Shown one piece after another: positions 6,876 to 14,174 of a stretch of 64,000 nucleotides of DNA. A model generated the notes under the pieces. The model worked only from the letters and a program-made list of their open reading frames with translations, searched no databases and had not been told where the DNA came from. Location of the stretch: positions 310,001 to 374,000 of the forward strand of contig JAKSJN010000001.1 of the NCBI GenBank assembly GCA_024402135.1, in the 5' to 3' direction. The position numbers and the translations under genes were made by a program. This DNA comes from Bacteroidales bacterium. GTDB taxonomy: Bacteria > Bacteroidota > Bacteroidia > Bacteroidales > UBA932. Every line of letters starts with the position of its first letter. Positions within the stretch are counted from its first letter, which is position 1.

Positions 6876-7456
6876 GCCACGGTTAGGCCTGGATTATTCA
6901 AGATGGCGATGGCTTTTTGGACATCTAACATGGTGAGACCTGGATTTGGGTCAACCTGGATGTAATGAGGGAGCTGCTCATCATAGAAGTCTTTAATATC
7001 ATCTAGGATGACATATGCGTATGGCTTCTTTACTCTTGAAAGATAGACTCTTACATCCTGTCCTTTGCCAATCATCATCCCAGGCGAAAGATTCTCTACG
7101 TCTTCGTCCGACATACATGCAAAAGAAGAAAAATCCGCTCCACCTCCTTGGCAGACATGATATATTTTTCCCGGCATATTCCTGTCCTTCCAAACATCAT
7201 GAAGGTCTTTAACGGCATATACCCAACTGGTTATCAAGCACAACCTTATTCCAGGATGATCCAAAAGAACACGCAGATTCTCTACTGCACCTGGAGAGAA
7301 CAGTCGCCCATATTCGTCAGTCAACGGACATCCATTAGCCTTTCTCTGATTCTGGTCCTCCGTTGAAACCATCACACCGTCGAAATCGAGAAAGACATAC
7401 TTCTTGATGTCCTCCATAAGACAACATGGTTTTGATTCTTCTTTTCCTTTAATCAT
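6872..7456 (-). CDS. HAD-superfamily phosphatase, RNA-repair-associated (SAK) type
   Basis: A 194-residue HAD-fold protein. Motif I is FLDFDGVM (about residues 22-29, with both catalytic Asp), motif II is the Ser in LITSW (about 76-80), a Lys in MIGKGQDV may serve motif III, and motif IV is VILDDIKDF (about 149-157). The layout, with FSPGAVENLRVLLD between motifs I and II, resembles the HAD domain found in Swiss-army-knife RNA repair proteins. It probably removes a phosphate from a nucleic-acid end or nucleotide; the substrate is unknown. The start may instead be Met14 (7417). It is coupled to the small membrane protein downstream. Confidence 0.7.
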   Translation of the reverse strand: MIKGKEESKPCCLMEDIKKYVFLDFDGVMVSTEDQNQRKANGCPLTDEYGRLFSPGAVENLRVLLDHPGIRLCLITSWVYAVKDLHDVWKDRNMPGKIYHVCQGGGADFSSFACMSDEDVENLSPGMMIGKGQDVRVYLSRVKKPYAYVILDDIKDFYDEQLPHYIQVDPNPGLTMLDVQKAIAILNNPGLTVA

Positions 7457-7555
7457 ATGTCAGCATTTTGATAAGACCACATGTATACGATTCCTTCATC
7501 CAAAAAGTTTCGCTTTGAAACACACTGACTGCAGAAGGATTCATTGCCTTTATGT

Positions 7556-7650
7556 CTACATTACAACCTTCCTTAAGTGATGGATATAGTTGAAGCGTCT
7601 TCCCTCAATCTCTGCTCCTGAGAGGTCTGGGTATTCCTCATGGAGTTTCT
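7556..7650 (-). other. Frame-shifted continuation after the 531-residue gene
   Basis: One frame over from the end of the large gene, the minus strand reads KKLHEEYPDLSGAEIEGRRF and nine more residues to TAG at 7556. It has no start codon of its own and joins the large gene within an A-rich run (TCGAAAGAAACT). This looks like the original C-terminus displaced by a one-base lesion, or a frameshift product. The stretch between here and the next gene shows nothing else. Confidence 0.35.
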
Positions 7651-9233
7651 TTCGACCCCTCGTTGAACCTGATTATCAAGGCATACATGGCCTCATTGAA
7701 AGTAGGATAGGTATCCTTTGATTCTCTAGTATGATAATCTCCATCTACTCTAAGCCTTGGCTCCATGTAGCGGAAGCCATGTCCCTTGTATGATTCAAAC
7801 ACGGATAGATATATATTATATCGTTCCTCAATAGCATGTCTTATCTCGCTCAGTGTTGAAGGTGCATGCAGTTTGTCACGGACAGAGTCATAGACATGAT
7901 CTTCATAAGGAATTACTTTGTCAAGCCTGACCTGTTTCTGCTTCTGCCATACAGCCTTTTCGGTGATCTGCCTTAATTGCTCGACGCTCATCTCATCTTC
8001 GTCGTTTCTGCATTCATCTTCATAAGGTATAGATATCTCGCCATCTCCCTTACCTAGATGGTCATGGAAGGTCCTTGGGGATATTCTTACCCATCCGCTT
8101 TCTTCGAGGACATGCAGCGTATTCTCAGCGTCATGGTATATGAAAGGCGCGCCGCTTTCATAGAGCGCAATCGCTATATTCAGACTGATGTCGATATATG
8201 CAGAATAGATTATCCCGAAGGTGACTATCCATTTGCCTCCCTTCACATAATGGTTCGTTCCGTGCACGTTCATATGTGACAATTCTACGTAATGGTCTTT
8301 TTCAAATCTATTGAAATCTTCGACGCTGTCCAGGTCGTAATCATCCAGCTTGCCATAGTGAGAACCAGATCCCTTGTAGTACTCGAAATCTTCCACTATG
8401 TCATCCATATTCCGATCACTTCTAGAATAGCTTCTAGACAAACATTCGGATTCCTTTCTGAATATCGTGTCAGCTATCCTGTAGTAGTGGCAGAGCTTCC
8501 TGATGGTCATCTCGCCAAACGGCTCCGGAAGATTGTTTTCTTTCCAGTACTCAGCACCGGCATCCTCTGGAGCATCCCTGTACAGTTGCGTTCTCCTTAT
8601 CAGGTCCTTCATGACAGATATACAGTATTCTCTGTTCCCGACTTCAAGCCTGCGGTCAGGAAGGATTGCATTGAGGTCGCGCCTCCTAATACGTCCTGTC
8701 CTCTGACGATACGGAAGATCTGATTCCACATGCCTGTTGTATGCGTCAGGATCCTGAACAATCTTAGCCACACGAGACTTAACAAGATCCAGAAGAGGTC
8801 CCAGAAACCAAGTCATGTCTTCACCGTCCCCTTTCCTATCAAGATTTGTGTTTTTCATTATTACGTATTCCTGGCATCTGTCAGATACCCTCAAGAAAGA
8901 GTTCTCCTCGTAGGTTGAAGTTGTGAGCAAGAACCACCCAATCTCCCTGGGATAATCCTCCGCCAGGATAACTCGGCAAGACTGCAGGTCATTGTCTTCG
9001 TCTTCTGGACGTCCGAATCGGACATTGTCCCATTCCATCATATCCTCGGCAGTGCCGCGAGGTATCTCCAGCCAGATCATTCGAGCCTCATCATCCTCGA
9101 CAGGTTCAAATACAGAGAGTACTTTCTGTATTTCTTTGAGAAGTGAAAATGAAGGCTCATCCAAATGAAGTTGCCTCCATCCCCAAGTCCCTTCATGAAG
9201 CACAGAATGCATAATGGGTTGTGTTATTCGCAT
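7638..9233 (-). CDS. Large hypothetical protein, 531 residues
   Basis: No family recognised. The protein is acidic and soluble, with no signal peptide or convincing membrane helix; tryptophans and short charged loops are spread throughout. Segments that might be conserved include ARMIWLEIPRG (about 50-60), FLLTTSTYEENSFLRVSD (about 100-117) and GGKWIVTFGIIYSAYIDISL (about 350). The last part is rich in Glu/Arg helices. It lies between the HAD phosphatase and the first duplicated phosphoesterase, all on one strand. The C-terminus may have been shortened by a frameshift (see 7556-7650). Confidence 0.7.
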   Translation of the reverse strand: MRITQPIMHSVLHEGTWGWRQLHLDEPSFSLLKEIQKVLSVFEPVEDDEARMIWLEIPRGTAEDMMEWDNVRFGRPEDEDNDLQSCRVILAEDYPREIGWFLLTTSTYEENSFLRVSDRCQEYVIMKNTNLDRKGDGEDMTWFLGPLLDLVKSRVAKIVQDPDAYNRHVESDLPYRQRTGRIRRRDLNAILPDRRLEVGNREYCISVMKDLIRRTQLYRDAPEDAGAEYWKENNLPEPFGEMTIRKLCHYYRIADTIFRKESECLSRSYSRSDRNMDDIVEDFEYYKGSGSHYGKLDDYDLDSVEDFNRFEKDHYVELSHMNVHGTNHYVKGGKWIVTFGIIYSAYIDISLNIAIALYESGAPFIYHDAENTLHVLEESGWVRISPRTFHDHLGKGDGEISIPYEDECRNDEDEMSVEQLRQITEKAVWQKQKQVRLDKVIPYEDHVYDSVRDKLHAPSTLSEIRHAIEERYNIYLSVFESYKGHGFRYMEPRLRVDGDYHTRESKDTYPTFNEAMYALIIRFNEGSKETP

Positions 9234-9290
9234 ATCTTATTACTTGTTTCTTGTTGTATCCACTATGGTTTTATTTACGATTCCAGTTTA

Positions 9291-10241
9291 TCAGAAGTAT
9301 TCCTTCGCCCCGCACGCATTGCATCTGTAGGCATTCACGAAAGTCCCGCCCCGCTCATGGATGTCACGCGAACCGCACTTGAGACAGTATGGTCTATCGA
9401 AGCAGTCAAATTCGATGCTTCTACTGGTATTCTTGCCTCTGTAGGGGTCGAAGGGGTCAGGGACCCCATTGACGCATCTTTTCCCGTCGACTCTCCTGAT
9501 GGAACCATAGGAGTTCAGTACGAAGGCATGTCCACCGCAGTCTGCATATATGGCGTCCAAGGTAATCACCGGCCAACGTGATATCCTCTGGGTATGGCCT
9601 ACTATCTGGGTAATCCCTTCGAGCTGCGCGGACTCATGCATGAGCTCTGCGTCCATCCATACCGGACTGGCATAATCGTCAGTGGAACGGCCTCTATATT
9701 TCCCGGTGATGGCTAGTGCCGCCGCAAAAGGAGTCTCTTCAGGATTGATAGAGGTAAGCGTCGCCGCATTCGCGTCATTCAGTAGCTCGACCATATTGTC
9801 GGAGGTCCAGCCTGCCATGTTGCGGTCCATCCACTTGATGGATATCCCGGCATGGGAGAAGACATATCTTCTCTTTCTCATGACGATGTCAAAAGCGAGC
9901 TGGAATTGGTCCTTGTTTTCTTTAAACAGCCTTCTGATATCATCGTAGCGGAAATCGTCACACCGGCTGTAGCAGATGCTCCTGCCATACAGGTAGGTGC
10001 AGTCATGGTTCCCAAGGAGAAGCACCGTGGACTTTGGGTGTGCCTTTTTGTATCCGATTATCTCCTTGAAATTCTCGACAGCCGTATCTTTCGTGATATC
10101 ATGAAGTATCATGTCATGGTAATAAGGGTCAAGATAGTCCCCCAGGAAAACGACCTTGTCAAAGGATGTCTTGCTTACCGCTTCCTTCCAAAACACCCGA
10201 CCATGGATGTCGGGAATGATGAGTATGTTTTTTTCTTTCAT
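9291..10241 (-). CDS. Calcineurin-like phosphoesterase with zinc-ribbon tail, copy 1
   Basis: A 316-residue metallophosphoesterase. Metal-binding motifs appear in order: PDIHG (about 10-14), FLGDYLDPY (about 32-40), LGNHD (about 76-80), FSHAG (about 129-133) and VGHTQ (about 214-218). The last 40 residues form a separate zinc ribbon (CLKCGS then CNACG) not needed for catalysis, perhaps for binding a nucleic acid or protein. The fold is shared with PPP-type protein phosphatases and nucleotide or RNA-end phosphatases; the substrate is unknown. A near-identical copy lies 3,055 bases away at 12,346-13,290. An A/T-rich stretch with the start codon overlaps the relic of a small gene. Confidence 0.85.
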   Translation of the reverse strand: MKEKNILIIPDIHGRVFWKEAVSKTSFDKVVFLGDYLDPYYHDMILHDITKDTAVENFKEIIGYKKAHPKSTVLLLGNHDCTYLYGRSICYSRCDDFRYDDIRRLFKENKDQFQLAFDIVMRKRRYVFSHAGISIKWMDRNMAGWTSDNMVELLNDANAATLTSINPEETPFAAALAITGKYRGRSTDDYASPVWMDAELMHESAQLEGITQIVGHTQRISRWPVITLDAIYADCGGHAFVLNSYGSIRRVDGKRCVNGVPDPFDPYRGKNTSRSIEFDCFDRPYCLKCGSRDIHERGGTFVNAYRCNACGAKEYF

Positions 10242-10297
10242 TATTCTATTTTTTTCAAGTTCGGATTGTCCAGACGGTACCTTACCGTCGCCGAAGA
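10242..10297 (-). pseudogene. Remnant of the small module gene upstream of copy 1
   Basis: Minus-strand bases matching the 3' end of the gene at 13,299-13,526 (the GDGKV codons and the following CCGGAC-ATCCGAA stretch) survive here with small indels. They break off at about 10,297, exactly where the orphan IS605-type end begins. Copy 2 still has the whole gene in this position. The duplicated unit was therefore gene plus phosphoesterase, and this copy lost its first gene. Confidence 0.6.
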
Positions 10298-10330
10298 CTC
10301 TCCTGTCTTTAGGCAGGAGATTTTGTCAAG
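10298..10330 (+). repeat. Orphan IS605-type right end
   Basis: CTCCTG (10,300-10,305), GTCTTTAG-type loop, CAGGAG (10,314-10,319), then TTTTGTCAAG. The stem, loop and trailing TGTCAAG match the relic at 1,071-1,100. There is no tnpB beside it. It separates the remnant at 10,242 from the DUF2442 gene, whose stop codon lies inside the TGTCAAG end. Confidence 0.6.
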
Positions 10331-10517
10331 CCACCTCACTGATTTCGTAGAGGTATTCAGGAGCGAAGTCCGCACCGTTCTCCCATTCTACAGTATTAAA
10401 CTTCACGGTGAATTTCTTGAAGAACTCGATATCTTTCAGCGGCTCAAATATCTCACCGTTGTTGAAGAACAAGCGCAGGCGAAAACCACCCAGATATTCA
10501 GTTTTGATTATTCTCAT
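10326..10517 (-). CDS. DUF2442 family protein
   Basis: Sixty-three residues with the DUF2442 plan: two N-terminal strands (YLGGFRLRLFFNNGEIFEPL), a middle FFKKFTVKF, and the signature EWENGADFAPEYLYE near the end. DUF2442 proteins are often next to DUF4160 and have been suggested as parts of toxin-antitoxin-like or defence-associated pairs; function is not established. It overlaps the upstream 93-residue gene by 4 bases (coupled translation). The stop codon lies in the orphan transposon end, so the native tail may have been altered. Confidence 0.8.
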   Translation of the reverse strand: MRIIKTEYLGGFRLRLFFNNGEIFEPLKDIEFFKKFTVKFNTVEWENGADFAPEYLYEISEVA

Positions 10518-10795
10518 CGCGACAAGATATATGCAAGGCGTTCGTCGTTCTCGATATCCTCCGCTGTGATGGTCTTACAACCATCACAGCGGAGGATATC
10601 TGCTTCTGAGATACTCGGCAATTCAACCTTCGGAAAAACGAGACCGTCTGTAGACTGTACCTTGCGTATCTGCAGGGGCATATCTTCTGCAGATAAGTCC
10701 TGCTCCAAAAAGGATCTGACTTCTGCGACTTCTTTCTCTTTCATTTTTTTCATCTCCTCCGAGAATGGAGGGATACTGCATATTGGACTGTCCAT
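10514..10795 (-). CDS. Hypothetical protein coupled to DUF2442
   Basis: Ninety-three residues, helical and acidic at the start (MKKMKEKEVAEVRSFLEQDL), with no recognised domain. It overlaps the DUF2442 gene by 4 bases, a toxin-antitoxin-like arrangement, although nothing in the sequence proves that role. A 21-bp perfect inverted repeat lies inside the coding region (residues about 66-81, centre DGCK). The start could be Met15 or Met18 rather than the first Met. Confidence 0.55.
   Translation of the reverse strand: MDSPICSIPPFSEEMKKMKEKEVAEVRSFLEQDLSAEDMPLQIRKVQSTDGLVFPKVELPSISEADILRCDGCKTITAEDIENDERLAYILSR
10553..10600. repeat. 21-bp perfect inverted repeat inside a gene
   Basis: GATATCCTCCGCTGTGATGG plus T (10,553-10,573) is exactly inverted at 10,580-10,600 with a 6-base loop CTTACA. 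It codes DILRC...TAEDI of the 93-residue gene. It would form a very stable hairpin in RNA or single-stranded DNA. Confidence 0.9.
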
Positions 10796-10815
10796 ATTGT
10801 TCTTCGATATATTTC

Positions 10816-10986
10816 TTAACGGGTTTTATTATTGTTATTCGTTGGCCAATTTACCGCAAACTTATCCGGCAACTTTACTGTAAGTGTTTTCCTATCTGAG
10901 GAAGCACCTTTCTGCAGGTATTTTTCGGCCAACTCCTTGGCACGTTCCCCTGTGAGAGGTTCTGGGGTATGAGGGTATCCTATCAT
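10816..10986 (-). CDS. Small paralogous protein (MIGY family), copy 2
   Basis: Fifty-six residues: MIGYPHTPEPLTGERAKELA, then EKYLQKGASSDRKT, then LTVKLPDKFAVNW and a Thr/Asn-rich tail. It shares its plan with the plus-strand gene at 6,405-6,548. The two differ mainly in the middle and the tail. Here it lies on the same strand as the phosphoesterase at 10,996, starting 10 bases after that gene ends, so it is probably part of the same transcript. Function unknown. Confidence 0.7.
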   Translation of the reverse strand: MIGYPHTPEPLTGERAKELAEKYLQKGASSDRKTLTVKLPDKFAVNWPTNNNNKTR

Positions 10987-10995
10987 AGCTATAAT

Positions 10996-11766
10996 TTAAA
11001 AAGACGAGTTGTGGGGCGTCATATCATAAAACTCCATAATATCCAACATTCTGTACCGTATTCCGTCGATGGCTGCAGCCCAGCTCTGGTGGAAATGACC
11101 GTAATACCATTCCCTCAGAGGATGTCCCTTCTGAAGTAGGTAGTCATGTACCATATCCAGCGTGTATCTCTCCGCGGCAACATCATCCAATAGCGTCGGA
11201 TCAGATTCTGCCCAGTCACGAAGGCCTTTCTTGTCATGCTTTTCACACAAGGATGGAGCGGTATGTGTCACTATGGTGTCAACAGGCACGGTGATGTCAT
11301 CTATGGCCGCCGCAGAGAATACGGGAGCCTCATCAGACCAATAGTAGCCGGTCTGGGATGTTGCCCTCCATGCAAGTTGCCGTTTACGGTATTCTCTGTC
11401 TATACTGATTGCTCCGCCGATACAGAGGATGTTGTGACCACAAGCCGATATGATAGAGTAATCGGGTATGGTACGCCAGCGCTTGTATGCAATTCTTTCC
11501 TCGCTGAAGTACGCAGGATTGTCATGGTTGCCGCGTACGAAGGCTACATAGTTGTTCGCTTTCTTCAGACGCCCGGCATCCTTGTTGTAAACTTGTGTAT
11601 AGTAGGCAGGCTTCTCGAACCCGAAGCCGCAGTCTCCTGCCACGATGAGCAATGTATCGGTAATCGCATACTGAATACAGAGTTTATATACCAGCGTGTG
11701 AAAGTCACCGTGAATGTCGCCGCAGACGACTACCTGCTTCACAGCATCATTGTAGTTGAAATACAT
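10996..11766 (-). CDS. Calcineurin-like phosphoesterase
   Basis: A 256-residue metallophosphoesterase of a different subgroup from the duplicated pair. Motifs: CGDIHGDF (about 15-22), VAGDCGFGF (about 42-50), VRGNHDNP (about 77-84), VTHTAPS (about 163-169) and YYGHFHQS (about 218-225). No extra domain. The catalytic metal ligands are all visible, so it should be active; the substrate is unknown. It lies 5 bases after the end of the 146-residue gene on the same strand, and the MIGY-family gene follows. Confidence 0.85.
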   Translation of the reverse strand: MYFNYNDAVKQVVVCGDIHGDFHTLVYKLCIQYAITDTLLIVAGDCGFGFEKPAYYTQVYNKDAGRLKKANNYVAFVRGNHDNPAYFSEERIAYKRWRTIPDYSIISACGHNILCIGGAISIDREYRKRQLAWRATSQTGYYWSDEAPVFSAAAIDDITVPVDTIVTHTAPSLCEKHDKKGLRDWAESDPTLLDDVAAERYTLDMVHDYLLQKGHPLREWYYGHFHQSWAAAIDGIRYRMLDIMEFYDMTPHNSSF

Positions 11767-11771
11767 ATCAT

Positions 11772-12212
11772 CTAGGCTTTTGTGTATATTAATTCGTATT
11801 CAGCATTGCCTTCATAATGCATCATTTTTTCGACAAACTCGAAACGGCCGCGCAATCCGCGTAATTCTTCAAGAGTCTCAATGCACCCTGTGTCTCTGGA
11901 TCGTATGTCGTATATCTCCTGATTAATCTTGTCGTATAATTTGACATCAGCGCAACGGATCCGATTCTCAAGAACGATCAATTCCTCGTTATTCCGCTTT
12001 AATATGCCCTCCCAATCTTCTATCTCTGTAGAATAGAATTCTATTATCGTTTGGAGCATATCAGCAGTCAGCAGCTGCGGATCAGGTGACCATGGCAGTA
12101 CATCCAGTTGCCTGCTTGGAGTTGTTGTCAGATAAAAGAGAAGGCACCCGTTGTCAGCCTCATCGGACGGTTCATTTTTCCTCCGTAAAAAAACACATGT
12201 ATATTCACTCAT
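11772..12212 (-). CDS. Hypothetical protein with coiled-coil middle
   Basis: A 146-residue protein, not recognised. The first 45 residues are strand-rich and include LLFYLTTTPSRQLDVLPWSP; residues 55-110 look like a helical coiled coil (EDWEGILKRNNEELIVLENR); the end is another helix. It precedes the phosphoesterase at 10,996 by 5 bases on the same strand, so the two are probably made together, perhaps as enzyme and regulator (inference). Confidence 0.65.
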   Translation of the reverse strand: MSEYTCVFLRRKNEPSDEADNGCLLFYLTTTPSRQLDVLPWSPDPQLLTADMLQTIIEFYSTEIEDWEGILKRNNEELIVLENRIRCADVKLYDKINQEIYDIRSRDTGCIETLEELRGLRGRFEFVEKMMHYEGNAEYELIYTKA

Positions 12213-12241
12213 AAATTTGTTTTATTATTTGGTATCTTGAG

Positions 12242-12352
12242 TTATTCTGACGCATAATCAATTGGTTTGTCCCAAAGAGCATCTGCTAATTGTTGAGCCA
12301 GGAGTATGCCTGCCCTTTCAGAATCTTGGGAAACTTGTAAATCAATTACATA
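12242..12352 (-). pseudogene. Possible gene remnant
   Basis: The minus strand reads LQVSQDSERAGILLAQQLAD and ALWDKPIDYASE before TAA at 12,242. There is a stop just upstream and no usable start codon. It begins where phosphoesterase copy 2 ends, in another frame. The residue pattern is helix-like but unidentified. It could be the tail of a gene replaced when the duplicate arrived. Confidence 0.3.
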
Positions 12353-13290
12353 GTCTCACGTTCGCCACATTTGTCGCACACATAAGTGTTGACAAATGTA
12401 CCACCCCACACTTGGATGTCACGCGATCCGCATCTGCGGCAGTACGGCCTGTCGAAGTAGTCAAACTCGATGTCTCCGCCGACGTTCTTGCCTCTGTAGG
12501 GGTCGAACGGGTCAGGGACTCCATTGACGCATCTTTTCCCGTCGACTGTCCTGATGGAACCGTGGGAGTTCAGTACGAAGGCATCTCCACCGCAGTCTGC
12601 ATATATTGCATCCGATGTAATCAGCGGCCACCGTGAGCTCCTCTGGGTATGGCCTACTATCTGGGTAATCCCTTCGAGGTGCGCGGACTCATGCATGAGC
12701 TCTGCGTCCATCCATACCGGACTGGCATAATCGTCAGTGGAACGGCCTCTATATTTCCCGGTGATGGCTAGTGCCGCCGCAAAAGGAGTCTCTTCAGGAT
12801 TGATAGAGGTAAGCGTCGCCGCATTCGCGTCATTCAGTAGCTCGACCATATTGTCGGAGGTCCAGCCTGCCATGTTGCGCTCCATCCACTTGATGGATAT
12901 CCCGGCATGGGAGAAGACATATCTCCTCTTTCTCATGACGATGTCAAAAGCTAGCCGGAATTGGTCCTTGTTTTCTCTAAACAGCCTTCTGATATCATCG
13001 TAGCGTAAATCGTCACACCGGCTGTAGCAGATGCTCCGGCCATACAGGTAGGTGCAGTCATGGTTCCCAAGGAGAAGCACCGTGGACTCTGGGTGTGCCT
13101 TCTTGTAACCGATTATCTCCTTGAAATTTTCGACAGCAGTATCTCCTGTGATATCATGAAGCTTCTTGTCATGGTAATATGGATCTAGATAGTCCCCCAG
13201 GAAAACGAGCTTGTCAAAGGATGTCTTGCTTACCGCTTCTTTCCCAAAAAAACGGCCATGGATGTCGGGAATGATGAGTATATTTTTCAT
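12346..13290 (-). CDS. Calcineurin-like phosphoesterase with zinc-ribbon tail, copy 2
   Basis: A 314-residue twin of the gene at 9,291-10,241, in the same direction. All motifs are kept: PDIHG, FLGDYLDPY, LGNHD, FSHAG, VGHTQ. The catalytic part differs at only a few positions. The last 50 residues differ much more, including linker RGKNVGGDIEF and ribbon CRRCGS/CDKCGE, so the tail seems to be the part under change. Its preceding small gene (13,299-13,526) is whole, unlike that of copy 1. Confidence 0.85.
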   Translation of the reverse strand: MKNILIIPDIHGRFFGKEAVSKTSFDKLVFLGDYLDPYYHDKKLHDITGDTAVENFKEIIGYKKAHPESTVLLLGNHDCTYLYGRSICYSRCDDLRYDDIRRLFRENKDQFRLAFDIVMRKRRYVFSHAGISIKWMERNMAGWTSDNMVELLNDANAATLTSINPEETPFAAALAITGKYRGRSTDDYASPVWMDAELMHESAHLEGITQIVGHTQRSSRWPLITSDAIYADCGGDAFVLNSHGSIRTVDGKRCVNGVPDPFDPYRGKNVGGDIEFDYFDRPYCRRCGSRDIQVWGGTFVNTYVCDKCGERETM

Positions 13291-13298
13291 TCTTAAAA

Positions 13299-13526
13299 TT
13301 ATTTCCTTTTCCAGTTCGGATCGTCCGGAAGGTATACCTTACCGTCGCCGCCGAGATCGTAGGTGTTTGTTATCTCTATCGATTTTACCGGGAGGATTTC
13401 CTTACCTTCCTGCAGGTGCATCTTGGTAACGCGCCTGAATCTTCGGCTTGCAGCTTTCTTACCAGGATGCTGAGACATCTTGCCCAGCATTGTTCTGATG
13501 GGTGTCCTTTTTCTGCTCCGGCTCAT
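13299..13526 (-). CDS. Small basic protein with shared C-terminal module
   Basis: Seventy-five residues. The start MSRSRKRTPI and the Arg-rich stretch KKAASRRFRRVTK are typical of small basic proteins common in Bacteroidota mobile regions. The last 40 residues (MHLQEGKEILPVKSIEITN, then YDLGGDGKVY) recur almost unchanged in the gene at 14,559-14,852, fused to a different N-terminus, and as a scrap at 10,242. It ends 8 bases before phosphoesterase copy 2 on the same strand. The charge suggests nucleic-acid binding; function unknown. Confidence 0.65.
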   Translation of the reverse strand: MSRSRKRTPIRTMLGKMSQHPGKKAASRRFRRVTKMHLQEGKEILPVKSIEITNTYDLGGDGKVYLPDDPNWKRK

Positions 13527-13537
13527 ATATGGGAAAT

Positions 13538-13750
13538 TTAAGTTGTCGATTCGCTTCCATAGCGAACTTCGTGGATGATATCATTGATTTCTTCGAGGCT
13601 CGCTTCCTGCAGTCCATGCCGCGCTGCACAATCCCTCATCCGCCTGACGGCACTCATGGCTGTTGTTCTTTTCAACCACGCTTCTTTCTCTTGACGCCAT
13701 TTTGCATCTTCTGTGTGTGCCTCCAAAAAGTCTAAAGTCTTCTGTTTCAT
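13538..13750 (-). CDS. Small hypothetical protein
   Basis: Seventy residues, mostly helical (MKQKTLDFLEAHTEDAKWRQ), ending LEEINDIIHEVRYG. The ending resembles the last helix of some short antitoxin-like proteins that close with EIN-x-I-x-x-VR, but no toxin is visible next to it. It is on the same strand as the genes on both sides, 11 bases before the small basic gene. Function unknown. Confidence 0.5.
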   Translation of the reverse strand: MKQKTLDFLEAHTEDAKWRQEKEAWLKRTTAMSAVRRMRDCAARHGLQEASLEEINDIIHEVRYGSESTT

Positions 13751-13779
13751 AGTTAATCTTTCGATTACATTTTGCTGGT

Positions 13780-13989
13780 TTATTCCGCGTAATAGGATAT
13801 ATTCTGGTGTGTTACGCGTAATAAACGCATAAGATGTAGTCGTAACTTTACCTTGAAGGGGCAGTTGCAGAATCTGATGATGTTCTCATGGCCGAAATGA
13901 GCGTCAGACGTGAAGAACACATTCTCGCCTGAGAACCTTGGGATTATTTCTCTACTATCCATGTCAATCATACTTGCTTTTTTTCCCAT
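13780..13989 (-). pseudogene. Truncated phosphoesterase (N-terminal piece)
   Basis: Sixty-nine residues. Residues about 22-46 (GENVFFTSDAHFGHENIIRF) are the first metal-binding motif of a phage-type calcineurin-like phosphoesterase, followed by CNCPFK. After that the sequence loses all family resemblance and stops. The GD, GNHD and GH motifs are missing, so it is not an enzyme. It overlaps the end of the other broken phosphoesterase upstream. Confidence 0.7.
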
Positions 13990-14174
13990 TCTTGTGGCAC
14001 CTGAGTTCCTCGTTTATTTCATCAAGGCCATCTACAGACCTTCTTCGACAACGGCGGCACGCATCCTCTGCGGTACTCAAGCGGAACTATGTCGCCGCAG
14101 ATTCACAGGACGTCTCTAATGGGGAGGTCCTTCGGCAGATAGCCGTGCAGGTCACTTAAAGCTGTGATTTTCAT
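13964..14174 (-). pseudogene. Broken phosphoesterase with in-frame stop and deletion
   Basis: The minus strand starts MKITALSDLHGYLPKDLP (first metal motif SDLHG), reaches RDVL, hits TGA, then continues ICGDIVPLEYR (second motif GDIVP). A frame change then leads to VDGLDEINEELRCHKNGKKS and a stop at 13,964. The centre (GNHD, TH and GHxH motifs) is deleted. The ATG overlaps the stop of the 96-residue gene upstream (ATGA), so it was once translationally coupled to it. Confidence 0.65.

Noticed and set aside
9852-10883. Plus-strand frame of 343 codons across phosphoesterase copy 1 and the DUF2442 genes
   Set aside because: It crosses three convincing minus-strand genes and a transposon end, and reads as antisense sequence.
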